The notes under the pieces: generated by a model
Databases searched by the model: none
Seen by the model: the letters and a program-made list of their open reading frames with translations, nothing else
What the model was told of the DNA's origin: nothing
Program-made: the position numbers and the translations under genes
Assembly (NCBI GenBank): GCA_022424815.1
Contig: JAKMGS010000033.1
Span: 4,607-15,509, forward strand
Reading direction: 5' to 3'
DNA from: Schleiferiaceae bacterium
Lineage (GTDB): Bacteria; Bacteroidota; Bacteroidia; Flavobacteriales; Schleiferiaceae
DNA length: 10,903 nt
Part shown: positions 1 through 7,842 of the stretch, piece after piece
Position numbering within the stretch: position 1 is the stretch's first letter
Layout of the letters: every line of letters starts with the position of its first letter

Positions 1-1127
1 CTATCTAATCGATTTTCTATTAGTTGAATTGCCGCTGAATCTGAAGAGAATTGATTCGCATCACTCCACAAGATTGGGGTAGGGAATAACGCGAGAATCT
101 CATGGTATTCCTCATAATTAAACTTCGGACTAATTCCCTGAAATTCTTCGCTGTAAAATGCTGTGTTACCACGAAGTTCCACTCGCTTAAAGTCCAGAGT
201 GTCTTGACGAATATGAAGGGTATCTCCTTTAGCATAAAGGGTATCATTATCCATATCCTGTCTATAGTATACAGGGTAATGAGCATCCACATAAACTGGA
301 GATTTAGCGTATCTTATATAATCTCCTTCAAGCACAAATCCTTGTGCTGTATCTGCAACCAGGGCACCATGACGTAGTTCGCCACTATTAGATTTCAAAT
401 TATATGTGAGAGATTTAGAAGAAATATACTGACCTGGGGAAACCATGGAAGCTCCGCCATCAAGAATTAAATAAGTTCTATCGACTTCATAAGAGCCATA
501 TTGACAGAATAAGGTTGTACTATCTCTGACCATTGTTGTTGGCCCGGCAAAATTGTAGACATTCTTTTTCGGGTAATACAATAGTGTATCTGTGGTCATT
601 TTAAATGAGGAGTCCAGAGCGACAACATTTCCTCTTAGTTTGACCAATTCTATCCCAGTGTTATAGCTCCCAATATCCGAAGTCAAGCGTAATGTCTTTC
701 TCTCCAGGGTCGATCTATTTAAATAATATGCTGCGGCATTATTCCTATCATATTTGAGCGAAACAGTTGCCAGCCTTGACGATGGAGTACTCAATACTAC
801 ATTGTTGGTGATAGTGAATATTCTTTGGTCTCCAACATATTCCAGTTCACTTCCTGTGATTCTAACAGTATCAGATTGAATAATTCGAACGTTACCGAAA
901 GCTTTGAAAGTATTTTGAGGTTGCTTTAGAATCGCACTATCACAATACATAAATGCAACATCTTGTTTTAACCCAACATTTCCACGCAAATAATAGGTTC
1001 TTGAATTACCTGAACCTTTGACTATATCCGTGATATCGCTACTAAGAATTTGAATTTTCGTCTGTCCCCAACCGATGGTCACGGTGGAGAAAAAAAGAGC
1101 CACACAAAGTTGTATGGCCTTTCTCAT
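1..1127 (-). CDS. OstA/LptA-like periplasmic protein (partial, runs off left edge)
   Basis: An open frame of 375 codons begins at an ATG (1127-1125) and is still open at base 1, so the C-terminus lies outside the window. Residues 1-22 look like a signal peptide: basic MRK, a hydrophobic run, then GWGQ as a likely cleavage zone. The rest is beta-rich with recurring units of the kind LRGNV, AFGNVRI, LRGNVVAL and LDGGASM, each followed by a short strand such as SELEY, DTLLYY or KSLTYN. This is the pattern of the OstA/LptA beta-jelly-roll family, whose members carry or bind lipopolysaccharide between inner and outer membrane. The Bacteroidota forms (OstA_2 type) are longer than enterobacterial LptA and their exact role is less established. 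The start codon overlaps the purA stop by one base (TAATG), which suggests translational coupling at the end of the operon. Family assignment is from motif pattern; LPS transport is inferred. Confidence 0.88.
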   Translation of the reverse strand, partial: MRKAIQLCVALFFSTVTIGWGQTKIQILSSDITDIVKGSGNSRTYYLRGNVGLKQDVAFMYCDSAILKQPQNTFKAFGNVRIIQSDTVRITGSELEYVGDQRIFTITNNVVLSTPSSRLATVSLKYDRNNAAAYYLNRSTLERKTLRLTSDIGSYNTGIELVKLRGNVVALDSSFKMTTDTLLYYPKKNVYNFAGPTTMVRDSTTLFCQYGSYEVDRTYLILDGGASMVSPGQYISSKSLTYNLKSNSGELRHGALVADTAQGFVLEGDYIRYAKSPVYVDAHYPVYYRQDMDNDTLYAKGDTLHIRQDTLDFKRVELRGNTAFYSEEFQGISPKFNYEEYHEILALFPTPILWSDANQFSSDSAAIQLIENRLD

Positions 1128-2398
1128 TACTTTCTAAGGATTGTTTGAGCACGGTCAGGACCAACGCTCACTAGTGTAATAGGCACGCCTACTTCCTTTT
1201 CAATGAAGGCGATGTACGATTTAAACGTTTGTGGGAATTCATCCTCGCTTGTCATCTGCATCAAATCTTCATCCCAGCCTGGAACTTCTGTGAAAATTGG
1301 TTCAATTAAATCATCCTGAAGCTTGTAGGGGAGGTGGTCAATGACCTCACCGTTGTACTTATATGCGGTACAAATCTTCAAGTTGCCAATACCCGATAGC
1401 ACATCTGCTTTCATCATCATCAACTCTGTAACGCCATTAATGTTGATAGCGTATTTCAGCGCAGGTAAATCTAACCAACCACAACGACGCGGACGACCGG
1501 TGGTTGCACCGAATTCTCGACCGTTTGCTTGAATGGTTTCACCAGTAGTATCGAACAGTTCGGTAGGGAATGGTCCGCTACCCACACGAGTACAATATGC
1601 CTTGAAAATTCCGTATACGTTTTTAATCGTGTTTGGAGCAATACCCATACCCGTACAAGCACCCGCACATGTAGTGTTAGATGAGGTTACGAATGGGTAG
1701 CTACCAAAATCAATGTCCAACAGTGTGCCTTGTGCACCTTCCGCCAAGATGGTTTTCCCAGCGGCTAAGTTGGTGTGGAAGTAAGGCTCACTATCAATGA
1801 TATCCAATGAACGCAGGAATTCAATAGCTGCAAACCAAGTAGGTTCTAGTTCATCGAGATTGTATTCAAAACCAGCGTACCCACTGAGTAGTTGTTTGTG
1901 TTTCGTGACTAATTGGTCGTAGAGTTCTTGGAAGTTATCTAGTTGAATATCTCCTACACGCAGACCATTTCTACCGGTTTTGTCCATGTAAGTAGGACCA
2001 ATTCCCTTCAACGTAGAACCAATCTTCTTTTTCCCTTTGGCGCTTTCACTCGCTGCATCCAGTAATCTATGCGTTGGCAAAATCAAATGTGCTTTACGAG
2101 AAATTTTCAAACGCTTCAATACATCTGGCTCTTGGGAAATGAGTTTATCCAACTCACCCTTGAAGATCACAGGATCGATTACTACACCATTACCTACCAC
2201 ATTCATTACATCATGGTGGAAAACACCAGAAGGAATAGTGTGGAGAACGTGCTTCTTGCCTTCAAACTCCAATGTATGCCCAGCATTTGGGCCCCCTTGG
2301 AATCGAGCGATGATATCGTACTCTTTTGTCAGTACATCAACAATTTTACCCTTGCCTTCATCACCCCATTGGAGTCCGAGCAGCACATCTACAGCCAT
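1127..2398 (-). CDS. purA: Adenylosuccinate synthetase
   Basis: The enzyme joins IMP and aspartate using GTP to form adenylosuccinate, the first committed step to AMP, in the cytosol. The 423-residue product has the normal family length (about 430). The N-terminal loop QWGDEGKGK (residues 10-18) contains Asp13, and NAGHT contains His41; both catalytic residues fall at the same numbers as in the E. coli enzyme. Further signatures are GSTLKGIGPTYMDK, EGAQGTLLDIDFGSYPFVTSS, the aspartate/IMP loop GATTGRPRRCGW, and a C-terminal guanine-binding SVGPDR. The ATG at 2398 gives the canonical N-terminus. It lies 2 nt after the fur-like gene and its stop overlaps the next ATG by one base. In E. coli PurA is inhibited by (p)ppGpp, so its linkage to rsh here is functionally sensible; whether this enzyme is inhibited cannot be read from sequence. 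Confidence 0.98.
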   Translation of the reverse strand: MAVDVLLGLQWGDEGKGKIVDVLTKEYDIIARFQGGPNAGHTLEFEGKKHVLHTIPSGVFHHDVMNVVGNGVVIDPVIFKGELDKLISQEPDVLKRLKISRKAHLILPTHRLLDAASESAKGKKKIGSTLKGIGPTYMDKTGRNGLRVGDIQLDNFQELYDQLVTKHKQLLSGYAGFEYNLDELEPTWFAAIEFLRSLDIIDSEPYFHTNLAAGKTILAEGAQGTLLDIDFGSYPFVTSSNTTCAGACTGMGIAPNTIKNVYGIFKAYCTRVGSGPFPTELFDTTGETIQANGREFGATTGRPRRCGWLDLPALKYAININGVTELMMMKADVLSGIGNLKICTAYKYNGEVIDHLPYKLQDDLIEPIFTEVPGWDEDLMQMTSEDEFPQTFKSYIAFIEKEVGVPITLVSVGPDRAQTILRK

Positions 2399-2400
2399 AT

Positions 2401-2850
2401 TTAGTTGTTCTTAGAAGGTTTACGCTTAGCGTAGAAGTATAAGCTATGGCTTTCCACATCTACACCAAACAGATCTTCAATCGTTTGTTTAATGTTTTGA
2501 ATCCTTGGATCACAGAATTCGAATACCTCACCGGTATCCGTTAAAATCACATGATCATGTTGTTTGTTGAAATATGATTTCTCGTAAAAGCTCTGGTTCT
2601 GTCCGAACTGATGTTTGCGAACCAAGCCACAAGTGATCAATAATTCGATGGTGTTGTACAGAGTAGCACGCGAAACGCGGTAATTCTTGTTTTTCATATT
2701 CAGGTACAAGGTTTCCACATCGAAATGATCCTCATTTTCGTAGACCTCTTTCAATATCGCGAAGCGTTCTGGAGTCTTTCTTTGGTTGTTTTCTTCCAAG
2801 TAGCGACCGAACACTTCTTTAACCTTCTCGTATGCCTCTTTTGTACCCAT
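2401..2850 (-). CDS. Fur-family metal-dependent transcriptional regulator
   Basis: A 149-residue protein with the Fur layout: an N-terminal winged helix (about 1-90, with RKTPERFAILKEV and the recognition-helix segment RVSRATLYNTIELL) and a C-terminal dimerisation and metal domain. Regulatory metal ligands are visible: His42 in DHFDVETLY, Glu90 in SFYE, the HDH at 98-100, Glu111 in EVFEF and His135 in SHSLYFY. The two CxxC pairs that hold structural zinc in E. coli Fur are absent: the first is replaced by Leu103 and Thr106, and the tail ends in KRKPSKNN without cysteines. Only Cys74 and Cys113 remain. The ATG at 2850 is 28 nt after the rsh stop, the largest gap in the operon. I cannot tell from sequence whether it senses iron, zinc, manganese or peroxide, so I give no symbol. 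Family confidence is high. Confidence 0.93.
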   Translation of the reverse strand: MGTKEAYEKVKEVFGRYLEENNQRKTPERFAILKEVYENEDHFDVETLYLNMKNKNYRVSRATLYNTIELLITCGLVRKHQFGQNQSFYEKSYFNKQHDHVILTDTGEVFEFCDPRIQNIKQTIEDLFGVDVESHSLYFYAKRKPSKNN

Positions 2851-2878
2851 GAGAATTAAAGCGCTAAAATACGTTGAA

Positions 2879-5086
2879 TCAGCCGAATTTACCTACCCTA
2901 GAGACAGTACTAATGCCCTCTAATTGTTTAATATTTGTGATTGTATCCGTCAAGGCCACTTTATCAGCGACTTCTATGGTTACTTGCCCTGTGAATAACC
3001 CATCGTCAACGGCAAAAGAAATAGCTTTAATATTCAAACTAAGCTCGCTCGAAATGACTTTGGTAACGTCATTTACCAATCCTATTCGATCCATTCCTTC
3101 GATGAAAAGGTTGATGGTCGCGAACGTTCCTTTTTTATCAACCCACTTCGCTTTGAGTGTTCTATTCGCAAAACGACTTTGCAACAACACTGCATTAGGG
3201 CAATCGTCCCTATGAACCTTTAATCCTTCAGCAGTGGTCACAAAACCAAATACACGATCACCCGGTACAGGATTACAACATTTAGCCAAAGTATATTCCA
3301 TCTCGTGCTCATCGGTACCAAAAACGAGCATCAAGTCCTTTTTAGCCTCCTTTGAAAGAGGCTTTTGCTTGGCGTAGGAACTCTTTACTATTCTTCGCTT
3401 GAAGTAATTGACCAAACCGGCCGTTTCCCTCGCATATTCACGAAGCTTTTTATTATCGATGACGCCCAATCCAACTTTGTAAAATAGCTCGTCTGGATTC
3501 TTCAATCCGAAATAATTGACGAGCTTCTGAATATTACTGTGCGTAGACTTGAGCTTGAGCACTTTTAGTTTACGCTCTAAGGTCATTTGTCCTTGGCCCG
3601 TAATCAATTGCTTCTCTTTCTTTAGACTCTGGCGTATGCGCTGCTTAGCCTTACCCGTCTTCACAAAACTTAGCCAATCTTCCTTTGGCTCTTGCTTCAT
3701 GGATGTTAAAACCTCAATCTGATCTCCAGATTTTAACGGAGAACTTAGGGGCACCAATTTTCCATTGACCTTCGTCCCCAAACAGTGCGCACCAACCTCA
3801 CTATGTACATCAAAGGCAAAATCTAAGGCTGTAGCCCCCTTAGGCAAGGTGACCATCTCTCCACGAGGGGTAAAGACGAAGATTTCGGAAGAGAAGAGGT
3901 TCATCTTAAAACTATCAATGAAGTCTTCGTTATCATTATCAGGATTATCCAAGAACTCACGAATCCTGCGCAACCATGAATCCAACTGATTGCTGCCCGA
4001 ACTATCTTCCTTGTACTTCCAGTGCGCAGCAAAACCGTTCTCAGCGATATCATCCATACGTTTAGTACGAATTTGAACCTCCACCCAGTGGCCCTCAGGG
4101 CCCATAACAGTGGAGTGTAAGCTTTCATACCCATTGCTCTTTGGAGAGGAAATCCAATCTCTCAATCGATTTGGATTTGGGCTATAGTTCTCGGTGACTA
4201 CAGAATATGACTTCCAACAATCGGATTTCTCATTCGCCAATTTTGAATCTAAAATGATTCTAATGGCGTATTTGTCATATACTTCATCGAAGGAAACCTG
4301 CTGATTCCTCATCTTACGACGAATGGAAAAAATACTCTTGGTGCGCTTTTTCACCTCAAATTTCAAGCCCGCCTTTTTCAATTCTCCACTAACGGTACGA
4401 GTAAACTTGTTCAAATACTCGAAATCTCGGTTGACCAACTCTTCCATCTTACTGGAGAGATCCTCAAACATCTCATGCTCTGTATACTTTAAGCTGATAT
4501 CTTCTAATTCCGTTTTAATGCGGAATAGCCCTAAGCGATGGGCGAGGGGGGCGTAAATGAAAAGTGTTTCCGAGGCAATCTTCAGCTGCTTGTGAGCAGG
4601 CATGCCTTGCATCGTACGCATGTTGTGCAAACGATCTGCGAGTTTTATAAGAATAACACGAACATCATCGGAGATGGTCAACAGCATCTTTCGGTAATTC
4701 TCTAACTGCATGCTGCTTTCCATGCTGACCACACCGGAAATCTTTGTCAGACCGTCAATCAATCGAGCAATGTTCGGATTGAACATATTTTCGATATCCT
4801 CTAAGGTGTAATCAGAATCTTCGACCACATCGTGCATTAGGGCCGTCGCAATACTAGTAGGACCTAGTCCTATCTCGGTAGCAACAATCTGAGCCACTGA
4901 TATAGGGTGAGTGATGTAGGGTTCGCCAGATTTTCTGCGCACCCCTTTGTGTGCATCTTTAGCCAATTGAAACGCACGAGTAATGAGCTGGTTGTCCGCA
5001 TCTTCAGTCTTGTACTCAATGCTATTGAGTAAATCCTGAAAGGCGTCTTCCACTAAATTATAGTCTCTATCCTCGTTTGCGGTCAT
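2879..5086 (-). CDS. Bifunctional (p)ppGpp synthetase/hydrolase, Rsh (RelA/SpoT) family
   Basis: This 735-residue cytosolic enzyme makes and degrades the stringent-response alarmone (p)ppGpp. The domain order is the classical long Rsh. An HD hydrolase (about 30-180) has His60 in THPIS, His85-Asp86 and ED at 89-90 in MHDVVEDSD, and Asp151 in LADRLHNM, so hydrolysis looks intact. A nucleotidyltransferase domain (about 240-360) has RTKSIFSIRRKM, Asp271 in DKYAIRII, NGYESLH (318-324) and the catalytic Glu336 in EVQIRT, so synthesis also looks intact. A TGS domain follows (IFVFTPRGEMVTLPKGATALDFAF begins at about 402), then a helical part, a Cys/His segment (Cys603, Cys604, His625, Cys629) and a C-terminal ACT domain (about 655-735). 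The ATG at 5086 lies 3 nt after the preceding gene. It is presumably the main or only long Rsh of the genome, which is usual in Bacteroidota but not checked. Confidence 0.97.
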   Translation of the reverse strand: MTANEDRDYNLVEDAFQDLLNSIEYKTEDADNQLITRAFQLAKDAHKGVRRKSGEPYITHPISVAQIVATEIGLGPTSIATALMHDVVEDSDYTLEDIENMFNPNIARLIDGLTKISGVVSMESSMQLENYRKMLLTISDDVRVILIKLADRLHNMRTMQGMPAHKQLKIASETLFIYAPLAHRLGLFRIKTELEDISLKYTEHEMFEDLSSKMEELVNRDFEYLNKFTRTVSGELKKAGLKFEVKKRTKSIFSIRRKMRNQQVSFDEVYDKYAIRIILDSKLANEKSDCWKSYSVVTENYSPNPNRLRDWISSPKSNGYESLHSTVMGPEGHWVEVQIRTKRMDDIAENGFAAHWKYKEDSSGSNQLDSWLRRIREFLDNPDNDNEDFIDSFKMNLFSSEIFVFTPRGEMVTLPKGATALDFAFDVHSEVGAHCLGTKVNGKLVPLSSPLKSGDQIEVLTSMKQEPKEDWLSFVKTGKAKQRIRQSLKKEKQLITGQGQMTLERKLKVLKLKSTHSNIQKLVNYFGLKNPDELFYKVGLGVIDNKKLREYARETAGLVNYFKRRIVKSSYAKQKPLSKEAKKDLMLVFGTDEHEMEYTLAKCCNPVPGDRVFGFVTTAEGLKVHRDDCPNAVLLQSRFANRTLKAKWVDKKGTFATINLFIEGMDRIGLVNDVTKVISSELSLNIKAISFAVDDGLFTGQVTIEVADKVALTDTITNIKQLEGISTVSRVGKFG

Positions 5087-5089
5087 CTC

Positions 5090-5788
5090 TTAATCGATTA
5101 AAAATATCGCTGGCCGTTTATGTAAATCAATGCGCTCACTTTTCCATTGAGCAATGGTCTTAGTGGCAATAAACTCAGTATCTAAGGTAATATCTACAGC
5201 GATACAAAGCTTGGTCTCAGGATGTAAAGTTGCGGCCAATTCTTCCAGCAGTTTGTTATTTCGATATGGCGTCTCCATGAAAATCTGAGTGACACCATCT
5301 CTACTATCCTTGATCATGGCCTGGAATACACGTTTTCTAATAGGCTTATCAAATGGTAAATAACCTCTAAAGGTGAATTGCTGTCCATTGAAACCGCTGG
5401 CCATCAGTGCCAATAATATAGAGGAGGGACCAACCATAGGAACCACTCGCAAACCCTTTCTATGCGCTATACTAACAATTTCTGAACCAGGATCCGCTAC
5501 ACAGGGTACCCCCGCTTCAGAGATAATACCGACATCCTCACCTTGTTCTGCAGGTTTCAGAAACAAAGGGAGATCTAAAGGATCTGTTTGCTTATCAATA
5601 ATCTCGAACCTAAGCTCTTGTTGGTTCTTATCTGGATGTATGGTTTTGATGAACGCACGTGCTGTACGTTCATTTTCAACGATGAAATACGTCAACCTAC
5701 CCAACATTTGTTGAACATCGAGTGGTAAAACCTTATCGCCAGATGTAGGACCCAAAGTGTTGGGTATTAAATATATAGTCCCTTTCAT
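5090..5788 (-). CDS. RsmI-like SAM-dependent methyltransferase (tetrapyrrole methylase fold)
   Basis: A 232-residue protein of the tetrapyrrole methylase superfamily, closest in pattern to RsmI, which 2'-O-methylates C1402 of 16S rRNA. Visible motifs are GTIYLIPNTLGP at the N-terminus, GIISEAGVPCVADPGSEIV (87-105) and VVPMVGPSSILLALMASG (115-132), which form the SAM-binding and dimer core, and METPYRNN (171-178), as in RsmI. It is shorter than typical RsmI (about 280 residues) and starts with PNTLGP in place of the usual ATPIGN, so it belongs to the short variant common in Bacteroidota. Its substrate is therefore uncertain and I give no symbol. Its ATG overlaps the stop of the phosphatase gene (ATGA, 4 nt), and rsh follows after 3 nt, which implies co-translation within the operon. 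Confidence 0.88.
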   Translation of the reverse strand: MKGTIYLIPNTLGPTSGDKVLPLDVQQMLGRLTYFIVENERTARAFIKTIHPDKNQQELRFEIIDKQTDPLDLPLFLKPAEQGEDVGIISEAGVPCVADPGSEIVSIAHRKGLRVVPMVGPSSILLALMASGFNGQQFTFRGYLPFDKPIRKRVFQAMIKDSRDGVTQIFMETPYRNNKLLEELAATLHPETKLCIAVDITLDTEFIATKTIAQWKSERIDLHKRPAIFLID

Positions 5789-6231
5789 GAGTGCTTTTCT
5801 AAGAAGGCATTAATAGCCCCATCCAACATTTCAAACACGTGAGCAAATCCACTCTGACCACCAGTATAGGGATCGGGCACTTGTATATTTTGACCAGGCT
5901 CTAACTCGTTCATGATCAACCTAACCTTGCGTTTTAGTCCTTCTTCAGGGGCCATATTACACAAGTTCGTATAGTTAGAAGAATCCATGGCGAATAGAAT
6001 GTCGAAGTCGTAGAAATCTTGTTCACGTACAGGACGTGAACGTTGACGGTCGATGTTGATGTTGTTCTTTTTAGCTTCGAGAATCGATCTAGTGTCGGGG
6101 CGCTCTCCTTCATGCCAACCTGAAGTGCCCGCAGAATCTACGCTCCAGCCTTCTGGAAGTTTAGATTCTAATATGCCATGGGCGAGGGGAGAACGACAAA
6201 TGTTCCCAAGACAAACCATTAGTACTTTCAT
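5785..6231 (-). CDS. Low-molecular-weight protein-tyrosine-phosphatase family protein
   Basis: A 148-residue phosphatase of the LMW-PTP family. The phosphate-binding loop is at the extreme N-terminus, CLGNICRSP, giving the CX5R(S) signature with nucleophile Cys7 and Arg13, plus the second cysteine Cys12. The general acid loop is DPYTGG with Asp120-Pro121. The length matches the family (about 150). Members remove phosphate from tyrosine, or in some bacteria arginine, and often act on exopolysaccharide tyrosine kinases; no such partner is in the window, so the substrate is unknown. The ATG at 6231 is well supported because the active-site loop must sit near the N-terminus. It is the first gene of the six-gene run, and its start lies only 4 nt beyond the T-tract of the dnaA terminator, so no promoter or normal ribosome binding site fits between them. 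Confidence 0.94.
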   Translation of the reverse strand: MKVLMVCLGNICRSPLAHGILESKLPEGWSVDSAGTSGWHEGERPDTRSILEAKKNNINIDRQRSRPVREQDFYDFDILFAMDSSNYTNLCNMAPEEGLKRKVRLIMNELEPGQNIQVPDPYTGGQSGFAHVFEMLDGAINAFLEKHS

Positions 6232-6234
6232 AAT

Positions 6235-6266
6235 AAAAAAGAGTCAGTACCCGAAGATACTGACTC
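6235..6266 (-). terminator. Intrinsic terminator of dnaA, UUCG tetraloop
   Basis: On the minus strand the arms GAGTCAGTA and TACTGACTC (9 bp, perfect) enclose TCTTCGGG. The inner bases extend the stem by a U-G wobble and a C-G pair, closing on a UUCG tetraloop, for an 11-bp hairpin in all. Six T residues (6240-6235) follow at once. On the plus strand the inner pair would be a C-A mismatch and no T-tract follows, so the signal is directional. It lies 24 nt after the dnaA stop and 4 nt before the next start codon. Confidence 0.9.
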
Positions 6267-6290
6267 AAAATAGCATTCGCTCGTATTTGA

Positions 6291-7724
6291 TTACGATAAA
6301 GTCAATCGTTTTTGCAGTTCCTCAACGTAGGTTCTGAAACGCTTGTCTGTTTCTCGTAGGTTATTCACTGTTCTACATGCGTGAAGTACTGTGGCATGAT
6401 CCTTATTTCCACATTGCTGGCCAATGGAAGCCAAACTATTCTTTGTCAACTGCTTAGAGAAGTACATAGACAACTGACGTGCCTGTACAATTTCACGTTT
6501 ACGTGTTTTACTCTTGAGTAATTCTAGTGGCATATCGAAGTAATCGCACACTACCTTTTGGATGAAATCGATAGAAATCTCTCTGGTAGTGCTCTTCACG
6601 AATTTATCTACCATAGACTTCACAAGTTCCATGGTGATTTGCTTCTTGTTCAAGCTACTTTGCGCAAGAATGGAGATCAATGCACCTTCTAATTCACGGA
6701 TGTTTGAATTAATGGCGTAGGCGATATATTCAATAATCTCCTGGTCAATCTCAATACCGTCGTTGTAGAGTTTCTTTACTAGAATGGCTACACGTGTCTC
6801 AAGATCTGGCTTTTGTAAATCTGCACTCAAACCCCACTTGAAGCGGCTCAACAAGCGTTGCTCCAAACCTTGAAGCTCGACGGGGGCTCTATCCGAAGTC
6901 AAGATGATTTGATTGCCGTTCTGGTGCAAGTGATTGAAAATCTCAAAGAATACATCTTGCGTTTTTTCCTTTCCAGAGAAACTTTGAACATCATCAATGA
7001 TCAACACATCTATCATTTGGTAGAAGTGTACAAAATCATTTTTGGTGTTGTTTCTAATGCTATCGATGAATTGTTGAGTAAACTTCTCTGCACTTACGTA
7101 CAATACCGTCTTCTCTGGGTAATTATCCTTGATTTCAACACCTATAGCATGCGCAAGGTGGGTCTTACCCAAACCAACACCGCCGTAGAGCATCAAGGGA
7201 TTGAAAGAGGTTCCACCCGGATTCTTAGATACCGCGAAACCGGCACTACGCGCCAAACGGTTACAATCCCCTTCGATAAAATTATCGAAGTTATAGCTCG
7301 GATTGAGTTGACTATCAATATTCAATTTCTGAAGCCCAGGAATCACGAAAGGATTCTTAATACCTTTGTCATTGCCAATCTTCATTGGCATATTCACAGA
7401 TTGAGGACTAAGCTTTTTGCGGCCTGCACTAGGTAATTTCATGGTAGGAGGAGTAGCATTGTCATATGCATTCTCCAAAACTATGCTGTATACCAATTTT
7501 GCATTTTCGCCCATGCACTTGGTAATGGCTGATTTAAGCAGCTGAATGTAGTTTTCCTCGAGGTATTCATAGAAGAACTTAGAGGGAACCTGAACAGTTA
7601 ATACGTTCCCTTGAATCTTGAGTGGTTTGATCGGCTCAAACCAAGTTGCAAAACATTGTTCATCTACGTTATCATTAATGAATTGAAGGGTATCTTTCCA
7701 AACAGCGTTAACGCTTTTATCCAT
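6291..7724 (-). CDS. dnaA: Chromosomal replication initiator protein DnaA
   Basis: DnaA binds DnaA boxes, melts the origin using ATP-dependent oligomerisation and recruits the helicase. I place the start at the ATG at 7724 (477 residues, MDKSVNAVWKDTL), not at the in-frame TTG two codons upstream at 7730, because the ATG gives the usual family N-terminus. Numbered from that ATG, domain I covers about 1-85. A variable linker follows to about 140. The AAA+ domain then has Walker A GGVGLGKTH (181-189), Walker B LIIDD (241-245), the arginine-finger region QRLLSRF (289-295) and NIRELEGAL (341-349). Domain IV ends with the DNA-binding signature GNKDHATVLHACRTV (439-453), nearly identical to the E. 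coli motif. It has its own terminator downstream. The 340-nt region upstream contains DnaA-box-like sites, consistent with autoregulation or origin function. Confidence 0.98.
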   Translation of the reverse strand: MDKSVNAVWKDTLQFINDNVDEQCFATWFEPIKPLKIQGNVLTVQVPSKFFYEYLEENYIQLLKSAITKCMGENAKLVYSIVLENAYDNATPPTMKLPSAGRKKLSPQSVNMPMKIGNDKGIKNPFVIPGLQKLNIDSQLNPSYNFDNFIEGDCNRLARSAGFAVSKNPGGTSFNPLMLYGGVGLGKTHLAHAIGVEIKDNYPEKTVLYVSAEKFTQQFIDSIRNNTKNDFVHFYQMIDVLIIDDVQSFSGKEKTQDVFFEIFNHLHQNGNQIILTSDRAPVELQGLEQRLLSRFKWGLSADLQKPDLETRVAILVKKLYNDGIEIDQEIIEYIAYAINSNIRELEGALISILAQSSLNKKQITMELVKSMVDKFVKSTTREISIDFIQKVVCDYFDMPLELLKSKTRKREIVQARQLSMYFSKQLTKNSLASIGQQCGNKDHATVLHACRTVNNLRETDKRFRTYVEELQKRLTLS

Positions 7725-7737
7725 GGTCAAAAATCTC

Positions 7738-7770
7738 TTATCGGAGGCTGTTCATTCCTCCGTTAGTCAT
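7738..7770 (-). other. Possible dnaA leader micro-ORF (10 codons)
   Basis: Upstream of dnaA an ATG at 7770 opens a 10-codon frame, MTNGGMNSLR, ending in TAA at 7738, 13 nt before the dnaA ATG. A second in-frame ATG at its sixth codon directly follows a GGAGGA tract, which is too close to act as a normal ribosome binding site for it. The frame is too short to support statistically and may be chance. Translation would run through the hairpin described next. Confidence 0.2.
7742..7762 (-). promoter_or_regulatory. Short hairpin in dnaA leader pairing a GGAGG with CCTCC
   Basis: The minus strand reads CGGAGG, nine bases, then CCTCCG: a perfect 6-bp GC-rich inverted repeat about 17 nt before the dnaA ATG. 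It has no T-tract, so it is not a terminator. It places the only strong Shine-Dalgarno-like GGAGG near dnaA inside a stem, where it could mask ribosome access or modulate mRNA stability. The functional reading is inference. Confidence 0.35.
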
Positions 7771-7842
7771 TGATTAAACAAAAATCTATGTGGGCGGCAA
7801 AAATGGCGGTTAGTGAGGCCTCCATGACTTGCATTACAAATG

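Noticed and set aside
20..377. Short frames on both strands (about 90 codons each) at the left edge.
   Set aside because: This stretch is covered by the continuous OstA-like frame, which has a signal peptide, repeated beta-strand motifs and a coupled start at 1127.
2037..2414. Plus-strand open frames of 111-125 codons over the start of purA.
   Set aside because: They are antisense to highly conserved purA sequence and show no recognisable motif; shadow frames.
5373..5714. A 113-codon plus-strand open frame over the RsmI-like gene.
   Set aside because: Antisense to a gene with clear motifs, no start context, no recognisable content.
6858..7436. A 192-codon plus-strand open frame antisense to dnaA.
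   Set aside because: It lies wholly inside the certain AAA+ region of dnaA on the other strand, shows no family motif, and its length follows from codon use of the opposite strand.
7724..7730. TTG at 7730 as the dnaA start.
   Set aside because: The ATG two codons downstream gives the standard family N-terminus (MDKSVNAVW).
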